From Streptomyces uncialis (GTDB lineage: Bacteria > Actinomycetota > Actinomycetes > Streptomycetales > Streptomycetaceae), in NCBI RefSeq assembly GCF_001905345.1, contig NZ_LFBV01000003.1:290234-354233 (forward strand): a stretch of DNA of 64,000 nt, written 5' to 3'. Positions 48,826 to 56,628 of the stretch are shown piece by piece. The notes beneath the pieces were generated by a model. That model saw nothing but the letters and a program-made list of their open reading frames with translations, was not told the DNA's origin and searched no databases. The position numbers were made by a program, and so were the translations under genes. How positions within the stretch are numbered: position 1 is the stretch's first letter; each line of letters opens with the position of its first letter.

Positions 48826-49971
48826 ATGGACATCTCCCCCGGCACCTCCGGCCCGCCGCACACCGGCATACCGACGCCCGACGGCACCACGCGGCACACC
48901 GGCACGGCCTTCGGTGACGGGCCCGCTCCCGACGGCGGGCCGGTCGAACTCCGCGACGAGGAACTCGGCCGCACCTGGGAGGAGTTCAAGCTGTCGGGTA
49001 TGCCGGACCTGCTCGGCGCGCTGCATCTGTGCCACGCGCTCCACGCGCTCGCGAAGTCCGGTCTGCTGGAGCGGCTGCGCGAGGGGCGGCACAGCACCGC
49101 GAGCGGTCTGTACGACGGAATGAACCACCGGGTGTCCTCGAACACGCTGCGCTATCTCGCCCTCAAGGGCGTACTGGAGCAATGGCGGGGCAGTTACCGG
49201 CTGACCCGGCGCGGCGAGCTCCTGACCTCGGACATCTCGCTGGCCCGGCTGGGCTTCTATCTGGAGGCCTACGGTCCGGTCGTCGGGCGCGCGGACGAGC
49301 TGATGACCGGCGCCGCGGAGTACGGGACCGATGTGCACCGCAGCAACGGACCGCTGAGCCGCCACTGCGGAACCGTCTTCGGCCGCTACTACACCCCGGT
49401 CGTACTGGAGGCGATGCGTGACCGGGGCGCCAAACGGATCATGGACCTGGGCTGCGGCGGCGGCCGGCTGCTGGTCGACGCCTGCCTGAACGATCCGGAG
49501 ATCACCGGGGTCGGTCTGGACATCGCGCCCGCGGCGGTGGAGGTGGCCCGCGAACTGGCGCGGAGCCACGGCCTGGAGGACCGGCTGGAGTTCGTCGTCG
49601 GCGACGCGTTCGACCCGGGGACATGGCCCGAGGAGGTGTGCGCGGACATCGAGGTGATCACCGGCATCGGGGTGCTGCACGAGCACTTCCGGGACGGCGA
49701 CAAGGCCGTCGTCGACATCCTGGACGCGTACGCGGACTTCCTCACCGGCGAGCGCATGCTGCTCATCGGTGAACCGGAGCCCCACTACGACGACCGGGAG
49801 AGCGACTCGGAGTTCTTCCTGATGCACGTCCTCACCGACCAGGGCTTCCCGGTGGACCGCGCCGTCTGGGCGGGGATCTTCGACCGGACCCGGCTGACCT
49901 GCCGCCGCACCCTCACCTGGGCGACCGCCGGACCCCGTATGTGCTTCTACGAGCTCGAACCGCGCGGCTGA
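48826..49971 (+). CDS. SAM-dependent C-methyltransferase of the pyrroline branch (LmbW type)
   Basis: A 381-residue methyltransferase with a winged-helix N-terminal part (residues about 65-130) and a SAM core: RIMDLGCGGGRLL, GVGLDIAP and VITGIGVLHEHFRD. Its neighbour is the gamma-glutamyltransferase homologue, the same pair found in lincomycin-type and PBD gene sets, where this enzyme adds a methyl to the two-carbon side chain to give the three-carbon branch. About 40 N-terminal residues are Pro/Gly/Thr-rich and probably disordered. AAGGGAAGAGG precedes the ATG. Confidence 0.78.
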   Translation: MDISPGTSGPPHTGIPTPDGTTRHTGTAFGDGPAPDGGPVELRDEELGRTWEEFKLSGMPDLLGALHLCHALHALAKSGLLERLREGRHSTASGLYDGMNHRVSSNTLRYLALKGVLEQWRGSYRLTRRGELLTSDISLARLGFYLEAYGPVVGRADELMTGAAEYGTDVHRSNGPLSRHCGTVFGRYYTPVVLEAMRDRGAKRIMDLGCGGGRLLVDACLNDPEITGVGLDIAPAAVEVARELARSHGLEDRLEFVVGDAFDPGTWPEEVCADIEVITGIGVLHEHFRDGDKAVVDILDAYADFLTGERMLLIGEPEPHYDDRESDSEFFLMHVLTDQGFPVDRAVWAGIFDRTRLTCRRTLTWATAGPRMCFYELEPRG

Positions 49972-50004
49972 CGCGAGGGCCCTGGCCGCTCCCTCCCCCG
50001 TCTG

Positions 50005-50059
50005 CCCATGGACGGGGTTCCGGGTGGCCTCGGAGGGCACCCGAACCCCCGTCCATGGG
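50005..50059 (+). terminator. Long hairpin in front of the gamma-glutamyltransferase gene
   Basis: Arms 50005-50026 and 50038-50059 pair at 20 of 22 positions (CCCATGGACGGGG... and complement), loop 11 bases. It starts 33 bases after the methyltransferase stop and ends 37 bases before the next start. It may be a terminator, attenuator or mRNA-stability element. Confidence 0.65.
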
Positions 50060-50096
50060 TACACGCACACGCAGTGACACAGAAAGGTCCGACGCG

Positions 50097-51908
50097 ATGA
50101 ACGCAGGCATCCAAGCGGGAAGGCCGCAGCTGAGCGGCATCTTCGGCGCCGTCTCCTCGACACACTGGCTGCCGTCGGCGGCCGCCATGTCGGTGCTGGA
50201 GAAGGGTGGCAACGCCTTCGACGCGGCGGCCGCCGCCGGTTTCGTGCTGCAAGTGGTCGAACCGCACTACAACGGCCTCGGCGGCGATGTCCCGATCGTC
50301 TCCTACAGCGCGTCCACGGGCCGGGTGCAGGTGGTGTGCGGTCAGGGGCCGACCCCGCGGGCGGCGACCATCGAGAGCATCACGGACCTCGGGCTGCACC
50401 AGGTGCCGGGGTCGGGTCTGCTGCCCGCCGTGGTGCCCGGCGCGTTCGGGGCCTGGATGCGGCTGCTGGCGGAGCACGGCACCCTGCCGCTCGCCGACAT
50501 CCTCGATCCGGCCATCGGTTACGCGGAGCACGGCCACCCCCTGCTGGCGGGCGCCGCCGACGCCATCGAGGTGCTGGCCCCGCTGTTCGAGACCGAGTGG
50601 AAGGAGTCGGCGCGGGTCTACCTCCCCGGCGGACGGCCGCCGGCCGCCGGTTCGCGGTTCCGCAACCCGGTGCTCGCGGACACCTACAAGCGGCTGCTGC
50701 GGGAGGCGGCCGCCGCGCCGGGCGGGCGGGAGGCGCAGATCGCCGCCGCCGAACGGGCCTTCTACCGGGGGTTCGTCGCGGAGGCGATCGACGCGTACGT
50801 CTCCTCCACCGAGGTCCTCGACTCCACCGGCCGCCGCAACAAGGGCCTGCTGACCGGCCAGGACATGGCCGACTGGCGGGCCACCGTGGAGGATTCGGCG
50901 CATCTGGCGTACGGGGATCTCACGGTCCACAAGCCGGGGGTCTGGTCGCAGAGCCCGGTCTTCCTCCAGCAGTTGGCACTGCTGGAGGGCTTCGACCTGC
51001 GCGGTATGGGCCTCGGCAGCGCCGAGTACCTGCACACGGTCGCCGAGTCCTCCAAGCTCGCCTTCGCCGACCGCGAGGCCTGGTACGGGGACCCCGACCA
51101 CGCGGACGTGCCCCTGGACGAGCTGCTGAGCCCCGGCTACACCCGGGAGCGGCGCGCTCTGATCGGGGCGAAGGCCGCGTCGGAGCTGCGTCCCGGCTCC
51201 CCGGGCGGACGGCTGCCGCACATACCGCGGTACGGGTCGGACCCGGTGCCGCCCTCGCGGGAGCACTGGATGTCGCAGATCCACAACGGGCTGCCGACGG
51301 TGGTGCGGGCCACCGAGGCCCGCAACGACACCTGCACCGTCGTGGTCGCCGACCGGTTCGGCAACATGGTGGCGGCCGTGCCCAGCGGCGGCTGGCTGAA
51401 GAGCTCCCCGGTCGTCCCCGGCACGGGCCTGTCGCTGGGCACCCGGGCGCAGACGATGAATCTGGAGGCGGGCCACCCCAACGCGTTCGGCCCGGGCCGC
51501 CGTCCCCGCACCACGCTCAGCCCGAGCCTGGTGCTCAAGGACGGCGCGCCGGTGCTCGCGTTCGGCACCCCGGGCGGCGACCGGCAGGACCAGTGGACGC
51601 TCGGGTTCTTCCTCGCGGTGGCCGACTTCGGCCTCGATCTCCAGGCGGCGACGGAGACCCTGGCGTTCCACACCGATCACTTCGCGGCGTCGTTCACCCC
51701 GCACGAGTCGGCGCCCAGGCGGCTGGTCGTCGAGGCGGGCTGCGACCCCGAGGTGGTGGAGGAGCTGCGCCGCCGGGGCCATGAGGTGCAACTGGCGCCG
51801 GAGTTCTCGCTGGGCAAGGTGTGCGCGGTCGGTGTGGACACCGAGCGGGACCTGCTGCTGGCCGCCGCGAGTCCGCGTGGCCGCCAGTCGTACGCCGTGG
51901 CGCGCTGA
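50097..51908 (+). CDS. Gamma-glutamyltransferase homologue (LmbA type), cytosolic
   Basis: A 603-residue Ntn-hydrolase-fold protein. NAFDAAAAAGFVLQVVEPHYNGLGGD and the processing/nucleophile Thr412 (ARNDTCTVVVAD) are as in gamma-glutamyltransferases, so self-cleavage into two chains is expected. Unlike the exported enzymes it has no signal peptide. LmbA-type homologues in 4-alkyl-proline pathways cleave a C-C bond of the ring-opened DOPA product rather than a gamma-glutamyl amide. Last gene of the rightward unit; strong hairpins follow. Confidence 0.85.
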   Translation: MNAGIQAGRPQLSGIFGAVSSTHWLPSAAAMSVLEKGGNAFDAAAAAGFVLQVVEPHYNGLGGDVPIVSYSASTGRVQVVCGQGPTPRAATIESITDLGLHQVPGSGLLPAVVPGAFGAWMRLLAEHGTLPLADILDPAIGYAEHGHPLLAGAADAIEVLAPLFETEWKESARVYLPGGRPPAAGSRFRNPVLADTYKRLLREAAAAPGGREAQIAAAERAFYRGFVAEAIDAYVSSTEVLDSTGRRNKGLLTGQDMADWRATVEDSAHLAYGDLTVHKPGVWSQSPVFLQQLALLEGFDLRGMGLGSAEYLHTVAESSKLAFADREAWYGDPDHADVPLDELLSPGYTRERRALIGAKAASELRPGSPGGRLPHIPRYGSDPVPPSREHWMSQIHNGLPTVVRATEARNDTCTVVVADRFGNMVAAVPSGGWLKSSPVVPGTGLSLGTRAQTMNLEAGHPNAFGPGRRPRTTLSPSLVLKDGAPVLAFGTPGGDRQDQWTLGFFLAVADFGLDLQAATETLAFHTDHFAASFTPHESAPRRLVVEAGCDPEVVEELRRRGHEVQLAPEFSLGKVCAVGVDTERDLLLAAASPRGRQSYAVAR

Positions 51909-51983
51909 GTCCCGCGCCGTCGCGCACCCACGGGAAGCGCACCGAAGAGAAGGGCACCGCCGGAGAGCGCACCCATGGAAATG

Positions 51984-52010
51984 CCCCGGCCGGACTCGCT
52001 CCGGCCGGGG
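51984..52010. terminator. Hairpin terminator 1, right end of the cluster
   Basis: Perfect 10-bp stem CCCCGGCCGG/CCGGCCGGGG with a 7-base loop between convergent genes. Confidence 0.65.
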
Positions 52011-52055
52011 ACGTACGGATCCGAAGCGCGCCACCGAGGACGCGGGCAGCGGAAC

Positions 52056-52088
52056 GGGGAGGCCCGGACATGATGTCCGGGCCTCCCC
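52056..52088. terminator. Hairpin terminator 2, right end of the cluster
   Basis: Perfect 15-bp stem GGGGAGGCCCGGACA with its complement, loop TGA. Together with the hairpin 45 bases to the left it insulates the convergent transcription units. Confidence 0.75.
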
Positions 52089-52155
52089 CACGCCTTTTCC
52101 TGAACGGTCCTTCCGGAAGAGCTCAGACGGTCCGCGGTCCGCGGTCCGCGCGGGA

Positions 52156-53652
52156 TCAGCGGCCGTCGCGGAAGATGTTCTGACCGCGTGCGAGCAACTG
52201 GTCCGGGTCGTAGCGGCGCTTCGCCGCCCGGAACGCCGGCCACTTGTCGCCGAAGTGACCGCGCCAGTCCTCCTCGGTGAGCGGCACCGACCCGATCGGG
52301 TACAGCGTGCCCTTGTGGTGATCGCGGGTGCGGGCGTAGAGCCGCTTGTTGCGGGCGAGCATCTCGTCCACGAACCCCGGCTCGGGCCGCGTGGTGGCGG
52401 AGACCGTGTTGACATCGACGATGAACGCCCAGTCGGAGCCGTCGGGCCGGGGCAGCCGGGGGTAGGGGTTGTGGACCCGGGCGCGGCGCTGCGGGTAGAT
52501 CAGTCCGGCGCCCAGGGGGCCGATGTCGCGCGGGGTGAGCGTCGTCATCAGCTCGGCGAGGTAGCTCTCGATGCGGGTGCCGGGCACCCATACGTCGAAC
52601 CACGGCTTGACGAGCCGGTCCCAGTCGGCGGTCTGCCGCAGCGAGTCGATCAGGGTGTCGATGGTGAAGACGTGTTCCAGATAGCTGGTGTTCCGGATCT
52701 CCGGCACGCCCGACACCCCACCGATCACCGTCCGGTCGTGCGGCGGCTGATCCGGCTCATGGAAGACCGTGGCGTGGATCTTGTACGTCGGTGAGGTGCC
52801 GGGCGCGACGAACTCGGCGTAGACATGGTCGACGACGGGCCGTTCGATGAGGAGGCGCAGATCGCGGGCGAACGCGGCGGTGTCGTCGTACCCGAGCACA
52901 TAGCTGCGGGCGCGCTGCTTGGCGGGGACGAGATCGATGACCGCCTTCGTGATGACACCGATCTGGCCGAGTCCGCCGAGTACCGACTCGAACAGATCGG
53001 GCTTGCGGTCCCGGGAGCAGCGCTCGATGTCGCCGGTGCCGGTGACGACTTCGAGTTCGCGGACATGGTCGACCTGGAGGCCGGTGTGCAGTCCGCCGAC
53101 CAGACCGCCGACGCCTCCCACGGAGAGGGTGCCGCCGACGGTCAGCCCGGTGTAGCCGGTGAGGACGGGGGGCGTCAGCCGGGGCGTGTGCGCGTAGGCC
53201 GCCTTGGCGAGTTCCATCCAGTGGATTCCGGCGTCCACCTCGGCGGTGGTGGGACCGAGGGAGTGGATGCGCTTGAGGTACCGGTTCTCGATGACCAGAC
53301 CGTCGGAGAGGCCCTGACCGTAGGTGGTGTGGGCCTGGCCGCGCGGGGAGACGGGGATGCCGTGCCGGCGGCAGAAGCGGATCATCCGGGAGATGTCTCG
53401 CGCGGAGCCGGGGCGCAGGACCGCGCCGGGGGTGTGGAACGTGATGTTGCCGAGGTCGGTGGCGACGGCCTCGCGGGACGGCGCGTCGAGGACGAGTTCG
53501 CCGTCCAGGGCGGGCGCTCCCGCGAACGGTGTCGCGGAGGAGGGCCGTTCGGCGGCCTGGGCCTCGGTGACCCAGCCGCGGCCGAGGGGGTCGAAGCCGA
53601 CGACGGCGACGGCCGCGGCCGTCGCTCCGAGGAATTCACGGCGTCCGATCAC
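52156..53652 (-). CDS. Tat-exported FAD-binding oxidoreductase (VAO/cytokinin-dehydrogenase-like)
   Basis: A 498-residue flavoprotein. The N-terminus (IGRREFLGATAAAVAVVGFDP) is a twin-arginine signal, with AQA before a likely cleavage site. The FAD domain has PRGQAHTTYGQG and GGTLSVGGVGGLVGG; the substrate domain ends VNTVSATTRPEPG...YPIGSVPLTEEDWRGHFG as in cytokinin-dehydrogenase-like enzymes. I see no His-Arg-Gly motif for 8-alpha-histidyl FAD. Exported flavin oxidases finish or activate several DNA-alkylating antibiotics, so a late oxidation of the PBD outside the cell is plausible but unproven. The GTG start overlaps a 36-codon ORF (GTGA). Confidence 0.82.
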   Translation of the reverse strand: MIGRREFLGATAAAVAVVGFDPLGRGWVTEAQAAERPSSATPFAGAPALDGELVLDAPSREAVATDLGNITFHTPGAVLRPGSARDISRMIRFCRRHGIPVSPRGQAHTTYGQGLSDGLVIENRYLKRIHSLGPTTAEVDAGIHWMELAKAAYAHTPRLTPPVLTGYTGLTVGGTLSVGGVGGLVGGLHTGLQVDHVRELEVVTGTGDIERCSRDRKPDLFESVLGGLGQIGVITKAVIDLVPAKQRARSYVLGYDDTAAFARDLRLLIERPVVDHVYAEFVAPGTSPTYKIHATVFHEPDQPPHDRTVIGGVSGVPEIRNTSYLEHVFTIDTLIDSLRQTADWDRLVKPWFDVWVPGTRIESYLAELMTTLTPRDIGPLGAGLIYPQRRARVHNPYPRLPRPDGSDWAFIVDVNTVSATTRPEPGFVDEMLARNKRLYARTRDHHKGTLYPIGSVPLTEEDWRGHFGDKWPAFRAAKRRYDPDQLLARGQNIFRDGR

Positions 53653-53759
53653 ATCGTCCCCCGGAGGGCGTCACGGTATTCCCGGCCCGGTCGGTCCCCC
53701 ATCGATTCGGCTTGCGGGAAACGGCGGGAACGCGATTCTTCTGCGAGCCTTTCGAGCAT
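53649..53759 (-). CDS. Small ORF (36 codons) coupled to the FAD oxidoreductase
   Basis: The encoded peptide starts MLERLAEESRSRRFPQAES, is 36 residues long, rich in Arg and Glu, and has no signal or membrane segment. A strong GGAAGGAG ribosome site lies 6 bases before its ATG. Its TGA overlaps the GTG of the oxidoreductase, which itself has a weaker site, so the small ORF probably delivers ribosomes by translational coupling. I know no family for it. Confidence 0.6.
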   Translation of the reverse strand: MLERLAEESRSRRFPQAESMGDRPGREYRDALRGTM

Positions 53760-54054
53760 GACGAACTCCTTCCAGGGAAATAGCGCGACCGCTCTTTCCC
53801 TGCGTCAGACCCTAGTCACCCCGGGATTACCGATACAATCAACTCTTTCGCAAGTTAATGTCAGAACGCCTTCAATCGAGTTTTATCGCCGCGGTCGCGC
53901 CGGTCCTGTCCGGTCGTCCCGGTCGTCCCGGTCGCCGCGATCGCGGGTGGGGACGAGGGCGGACGCCTCGCCGCCGCCACGGTGACCCGGCCGAGGCGTC
54001 CTCGGCGGCGGGCATCCGTGTGGCGCCGTGTGCGGCGTCCGCCCTCGGGAGCCG
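53760..54054. other. Promoter region of the FAD oxidoreductase
   Basis: The leftward promoter probably lies at 53815-53865, which is A/T-rich (for example TTGCGA and TATCGGTAAT on the minus strand, and an AACT...AGTT inverted repeat). From 53885 to 54055 there is GC-rich sequence after the end of melC2 with GTCC-rich low complexity; nothing else seen. Confidence 0.4.
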
Positions 54055-54879
54055 TCAGGCGTAGGTGTAGAAGGGGGTGTGGTCCAGCATGCTCTGCGGG
54101 GTCGTGTTGGGCCAGGGCGGCATGGTCTCGTTGAGGTCGATCACATCGACCGTGCCCCCGGCGGGGAGGTATTCGGCGCTGGTCGGGTGGAGCGCGTGCC
54201 AGTCGGCCCAGAGCTTGTCGACGAACGAGTGGTGCAGCCAGAACACCGGGTCGTTCGGGGAGACGCTCGACTCCATCTGACCCCACACCCAGGAGTGCAC
54301 GCGGTTGTGCATGCTCAGATATCCCGCCGAGCCTTCGAGCGTGGCGCGGAAGCCCGCCGAGCCGTCACGGAAGGGCGCGGAGTCGTAGGTGGGAATGGCG
54401 AGCGCGGCGTCGACCTCGGCCCGGCTCGGGAGCGTGGGGACGCGGTAGGCGAGATTACGGGCGAGGAACGGGCGGCTGTCGACCTGGATGTTGATCGGCC
54501 ATTTGCCGGCGGAGTACGCGAAGGGGCCGTCCATCACCTGGTCGTCCAGGGGGCGTCCGGTGCCGCCGAGGAGGTCCGGCGCCCAGACCGAGGAGGCGAC
54601 GGTGTTGTCGGCGGTCCAGTCCCAGTAGGGGATCGACACCGACGCGTCGATCTTCTGGAGCTCGTTCTCGAAATCGATGAGGAACTTGCGGTGCCAGGGC
54701 AGGAACGACGGGCCGAAGTGACCCACGTAGACACCGGTGTTCATGTCGAGCGCGAAGCGCAGGCGGTGGGCGGCGACGAACTCGTCGTACACGCCTATGC
54801 GCTTGACCTCCAGCACGGCGTCGACGAAGGCCTTCTTCTCGGCGGCCGTGAGGTTCGCCTGGTTCTTGCGTACGGTCAT
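54055..54879 (-). CDS. melC2: Tyrosinase
   Basis: A 274-residue type 3 copper enzyme. CuA ligands lie in AAHRLRF, GHFGPSFLPWHRKFL; CuB ligands in MHNRVHSWVWG and DPVFWLHHSFVDKLW. Length and the TVRKNQANLTAAEK start match Streptomyces MelC2. It oxidises tyrosine and DOPA to melanin precursors and, lacking its own signal, leaves the cell with MelC1. It follows melC1 after 15 bases. Its presence beside a tyrosine/DOPA-using cluster is probably chance, as mel operons are common in the genus. Confidence 0.95.
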   Translation of the reverse strand: MTVRKNQANLTAAEKKAFVDAVLEVKRIGVYDEFVAAHRLRFALDMNTGVYVGHFGPSFLPWHRKFLIDFENELQKIDASVSIPYWDWTADNTVASSVWAPDLLGGTGRPLDDQVMDGPFAYSAGKWPINIQVDSRPFLARNLAYRVPTLPSRAEVDAALAIPTYDSAPFRDGSAGFRATLEGSAGYLSMHNRVHSWVWGQMESSVSPNDPVFWLHHSFVDKLWADWHALHPTSAEYLPAGGTVDVIDLNETMPPWPNTTPQSMLDHTPFYTYA

Positions 54880-54894
54880 GGAGCTGCTCCCGTC

Positions 54895-55323
54895 TCAGGC
54901 GGTGGGGTTGAAGGGGACGACAGAGGCGCCCTTGAGGGTGGTGACCGCCGTGCGCGCGGCGTCGAGCGGGGTCGCGAACCTCTCGTAGTGGTTGATCGCG
55001 CTGCTCCAGCCGCTCTTCCCGTGGCGCATCACCTGGAGCTCCCGGCCGTCGATCAGGACGCGGTACACCTCGTGACCCGCGTGGCCCGCGTGCTTGCCGT
55101 GCCCGGAGGCATGGGCCCCGGCCCCGCCGATGGGCTCGCCCTGGATGCGGCGGCCCTGGAAGACCTCGTCGAAGGACGCGTCCTCGCCACCGGGCGCCGA
55201 GCCCTCGCGCTTTCCCTTGTCCGGTGCGGTGTCCGCCCAGGCGGTGGCCACACCGGCGACCGCGATACCGGCGGCGACGCCGGTCACGGCCCCCACGGCC
55301 TGACGACGAGTAAGTCTGGACAT
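54895..55323 (-). CDS. melC1: Tyrosinase co-factor / copper chaperone
   Basis: A 142-residue exported helper. The twin-arginine-like start SRLTRRQAVGAVTG precedes a hydrophobic segment ending near AWA (residue 30). The middle is His-rich (AHASGHGKHAGHAGHEVYRVLIDGRELQVMRHG), which fits copper delivery to MelC2, and its tyrosine-bearing loop (NHYERFATP) is the caddie segment known to enter the tyrosinase active site. First gene of the melC operon. Confidence 0.93.
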   Translation of the reverse strand: MSRLTRRQAVGAVTGVAAGIAVAGVATAWADTAPDKGKREGSAPGGEDASFDEVFQGRRIQGEPIGGAGAHASGHGKHAGHAGHEVYRVLIDGRELQVMRHGKSGWSSAINHYERFATPLDAARTAVTTLKGASVVPFNPTA

Positions 55324-55701
55324 GACAGATAACCCCCTGCGAATCGGCTGACGGCGACCCTGGGTTCATCGGGACCGCCGTGGCCATGCCTACACGGAGG
55401 GTGATGACCCGCGCAGGGGTGTCCGTTCGGTTGGCTCGCATACGGACACATCGGAGCAGGTCACGCGAGGGCCGACGGCAGTGATCTTCCTTCGCGCGCG
55501 CACTTCGCCCATCCCGGAAGAGGAGATTCCCCCGCGGATATGGCCTCCCTGTGAAGATCCTCCGGAACCCCTCGCTCTCGACGCATTACATGTAGAGCGC
55601 AAACATGACCGAAAACCGAGGCAACCACTTGTCGGGTACACCCGATTCGCCGGTTCCCGCTGCCGAGGCGGACGACGCGGGCTCCGGCAGCGGGCGCGCG
55701 G
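55324..55701. other. Upstream region of melC
   Basis: 378 bases between the melC1 start and the ribokinase stop. It must contain the leftward melC promoter; I could not fix its hexamers. A rightward 70-codon frame beginning at 55605 crosses into the ribokinase gene and looks like a shadow. Confidence 0.4.
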
Positions 55702-56628
55702 TCAACCGTCCGTCACAGCGGGGCCCGGGGTCCGGCCGCGGGGCGACAGGCTCTGCGCTCCCGCTCCGGACACCGCCTCGGCGCCGACGTGGACCGCGTA
55801 CCGCACGGCCGGGGTGAGGCCGTCGCCCTCCGACAGCCGCCAGGCGAGCGCCGCGGTGAACGCGTCACCCGCGCCGGTGGTGTCCACCACCGCCACCTCC
55901 TCCCCCGGCACCCGGGTGGTCGTCCCGTCGCCTTCGGCGACCAGCGCGCCCTCCGCTCCGAGGGTGATGACGACGGAACGGGGACCGCGTGCGAGCAAAG
56001 CCACGGCGGCCTCCTCCGGTGCGGTGTCCACGCCCAACAGGTGGCGTGCCTCGTGCTGGTTGAGGACGAGCGGGTCGCAACGGGCCAGGACCTCGGCGGG
56101 CAGGTCGGTGGGCGGGGACGGGTTGAGCACCACACGGGTGATGGGACCGGCGGCGCCCACCGCCGCCGTGACCGTGTCGAGCGGTATCTCCAGTTGGAGG
56201 GAGAGCACGCGCGCGGCGGCGAGCCGTTCGCGCTGTTCGGCGATGTCCGCCGGGGACAGCAGGGCGTTCGCACCCGGGGACACGACGATGCTGTTGTCGC
56301 CGTCGGGGCCCACGACGATCAGCGCGGTCCCGGTGGGCCGGTTCCCGTACGGAAACGCGGGGAAGTCCACCCCGGCCTCGCGCAGGGCGCGGGTGAGCAG
56401 TGCTCCGTGGGAGTCGTCCCCGACCCGCGCGAGCAGGGTCACCCGGCCGCCCAGCCTGGCCGCGGCGACCGCTTGGTTGGCCCCCTTGCCACCGGGGTGG
56501 ACGGCGAGATCGCCGCCCCGCACGGTCTCCCCGGGCAGGGGTCTGCGCCCGACCCGCACCACCAGATCGGCGTTGGCGGAGCCGACGACGACCAGCGGGG
56601 AGCGGTTCACCGGCGGGACCCCGGGCAT
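55702..56628 (-). CDS. rbsK: Ribokinase (PfkB family)
   Basis: A 308-residue sugar kinase. VVVGSANADLVVRVGRRPLPGET, the HPGGKGANQAVAAARLG sugar-binding loop and the catalytic VDTTGAGDAFTAALAWRL motif define ribokinase. It phosphorylates ribose released by the nucleoside hydrolase encoded immediately upstream, with which it shares an ATGA overlap. Last gene of a five-gene leftward operon. Confidence 0.92.
   Translation of the reverse strand: MPGVPPVNRSPLVVVGSANADLVVRVGRRPLPGETVRGGDLAVHPGGKGANQAVAAARLGGRVTLLARVGDDSHGALLTRALREAGVDFPAFPYGNRPTGTALIVVGPDGDNSIVVSPGANALLSPADIAEQRERLAAARVLSLQLEIPLDTVTAAVGAAGPITRVVLNPSPPTDLPAEVLARCDPLVLNQHEARHLLGVDTAPEEAAVALLARGPRSVVITLGAEGALVAEGDGTTTRVPGEEVAVVDTTGAGDAFTAALAWRLSEGDGLTPAVRYAVHVGAEAVSGAGAQSLSPRGRTPGPAVTDG

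Noticed and set aside
54055..55323. Tyrosinase as the pathway tyrosine hydroxylase
   Set aside because: A dedicated hydroxylase gene overlaps the DOPA dioxygenase gene; melC pairs are common Streptomyces pigment genes and lie outside the hairpin-bounded cluster.
55605..55817. 70-codon rightward frame between melC1 and ribokinase
   Set aside because: No ribosome site, low-complexity Arg/Gly/Pro product, and its second half lies antisense to the ribokinase coding region.
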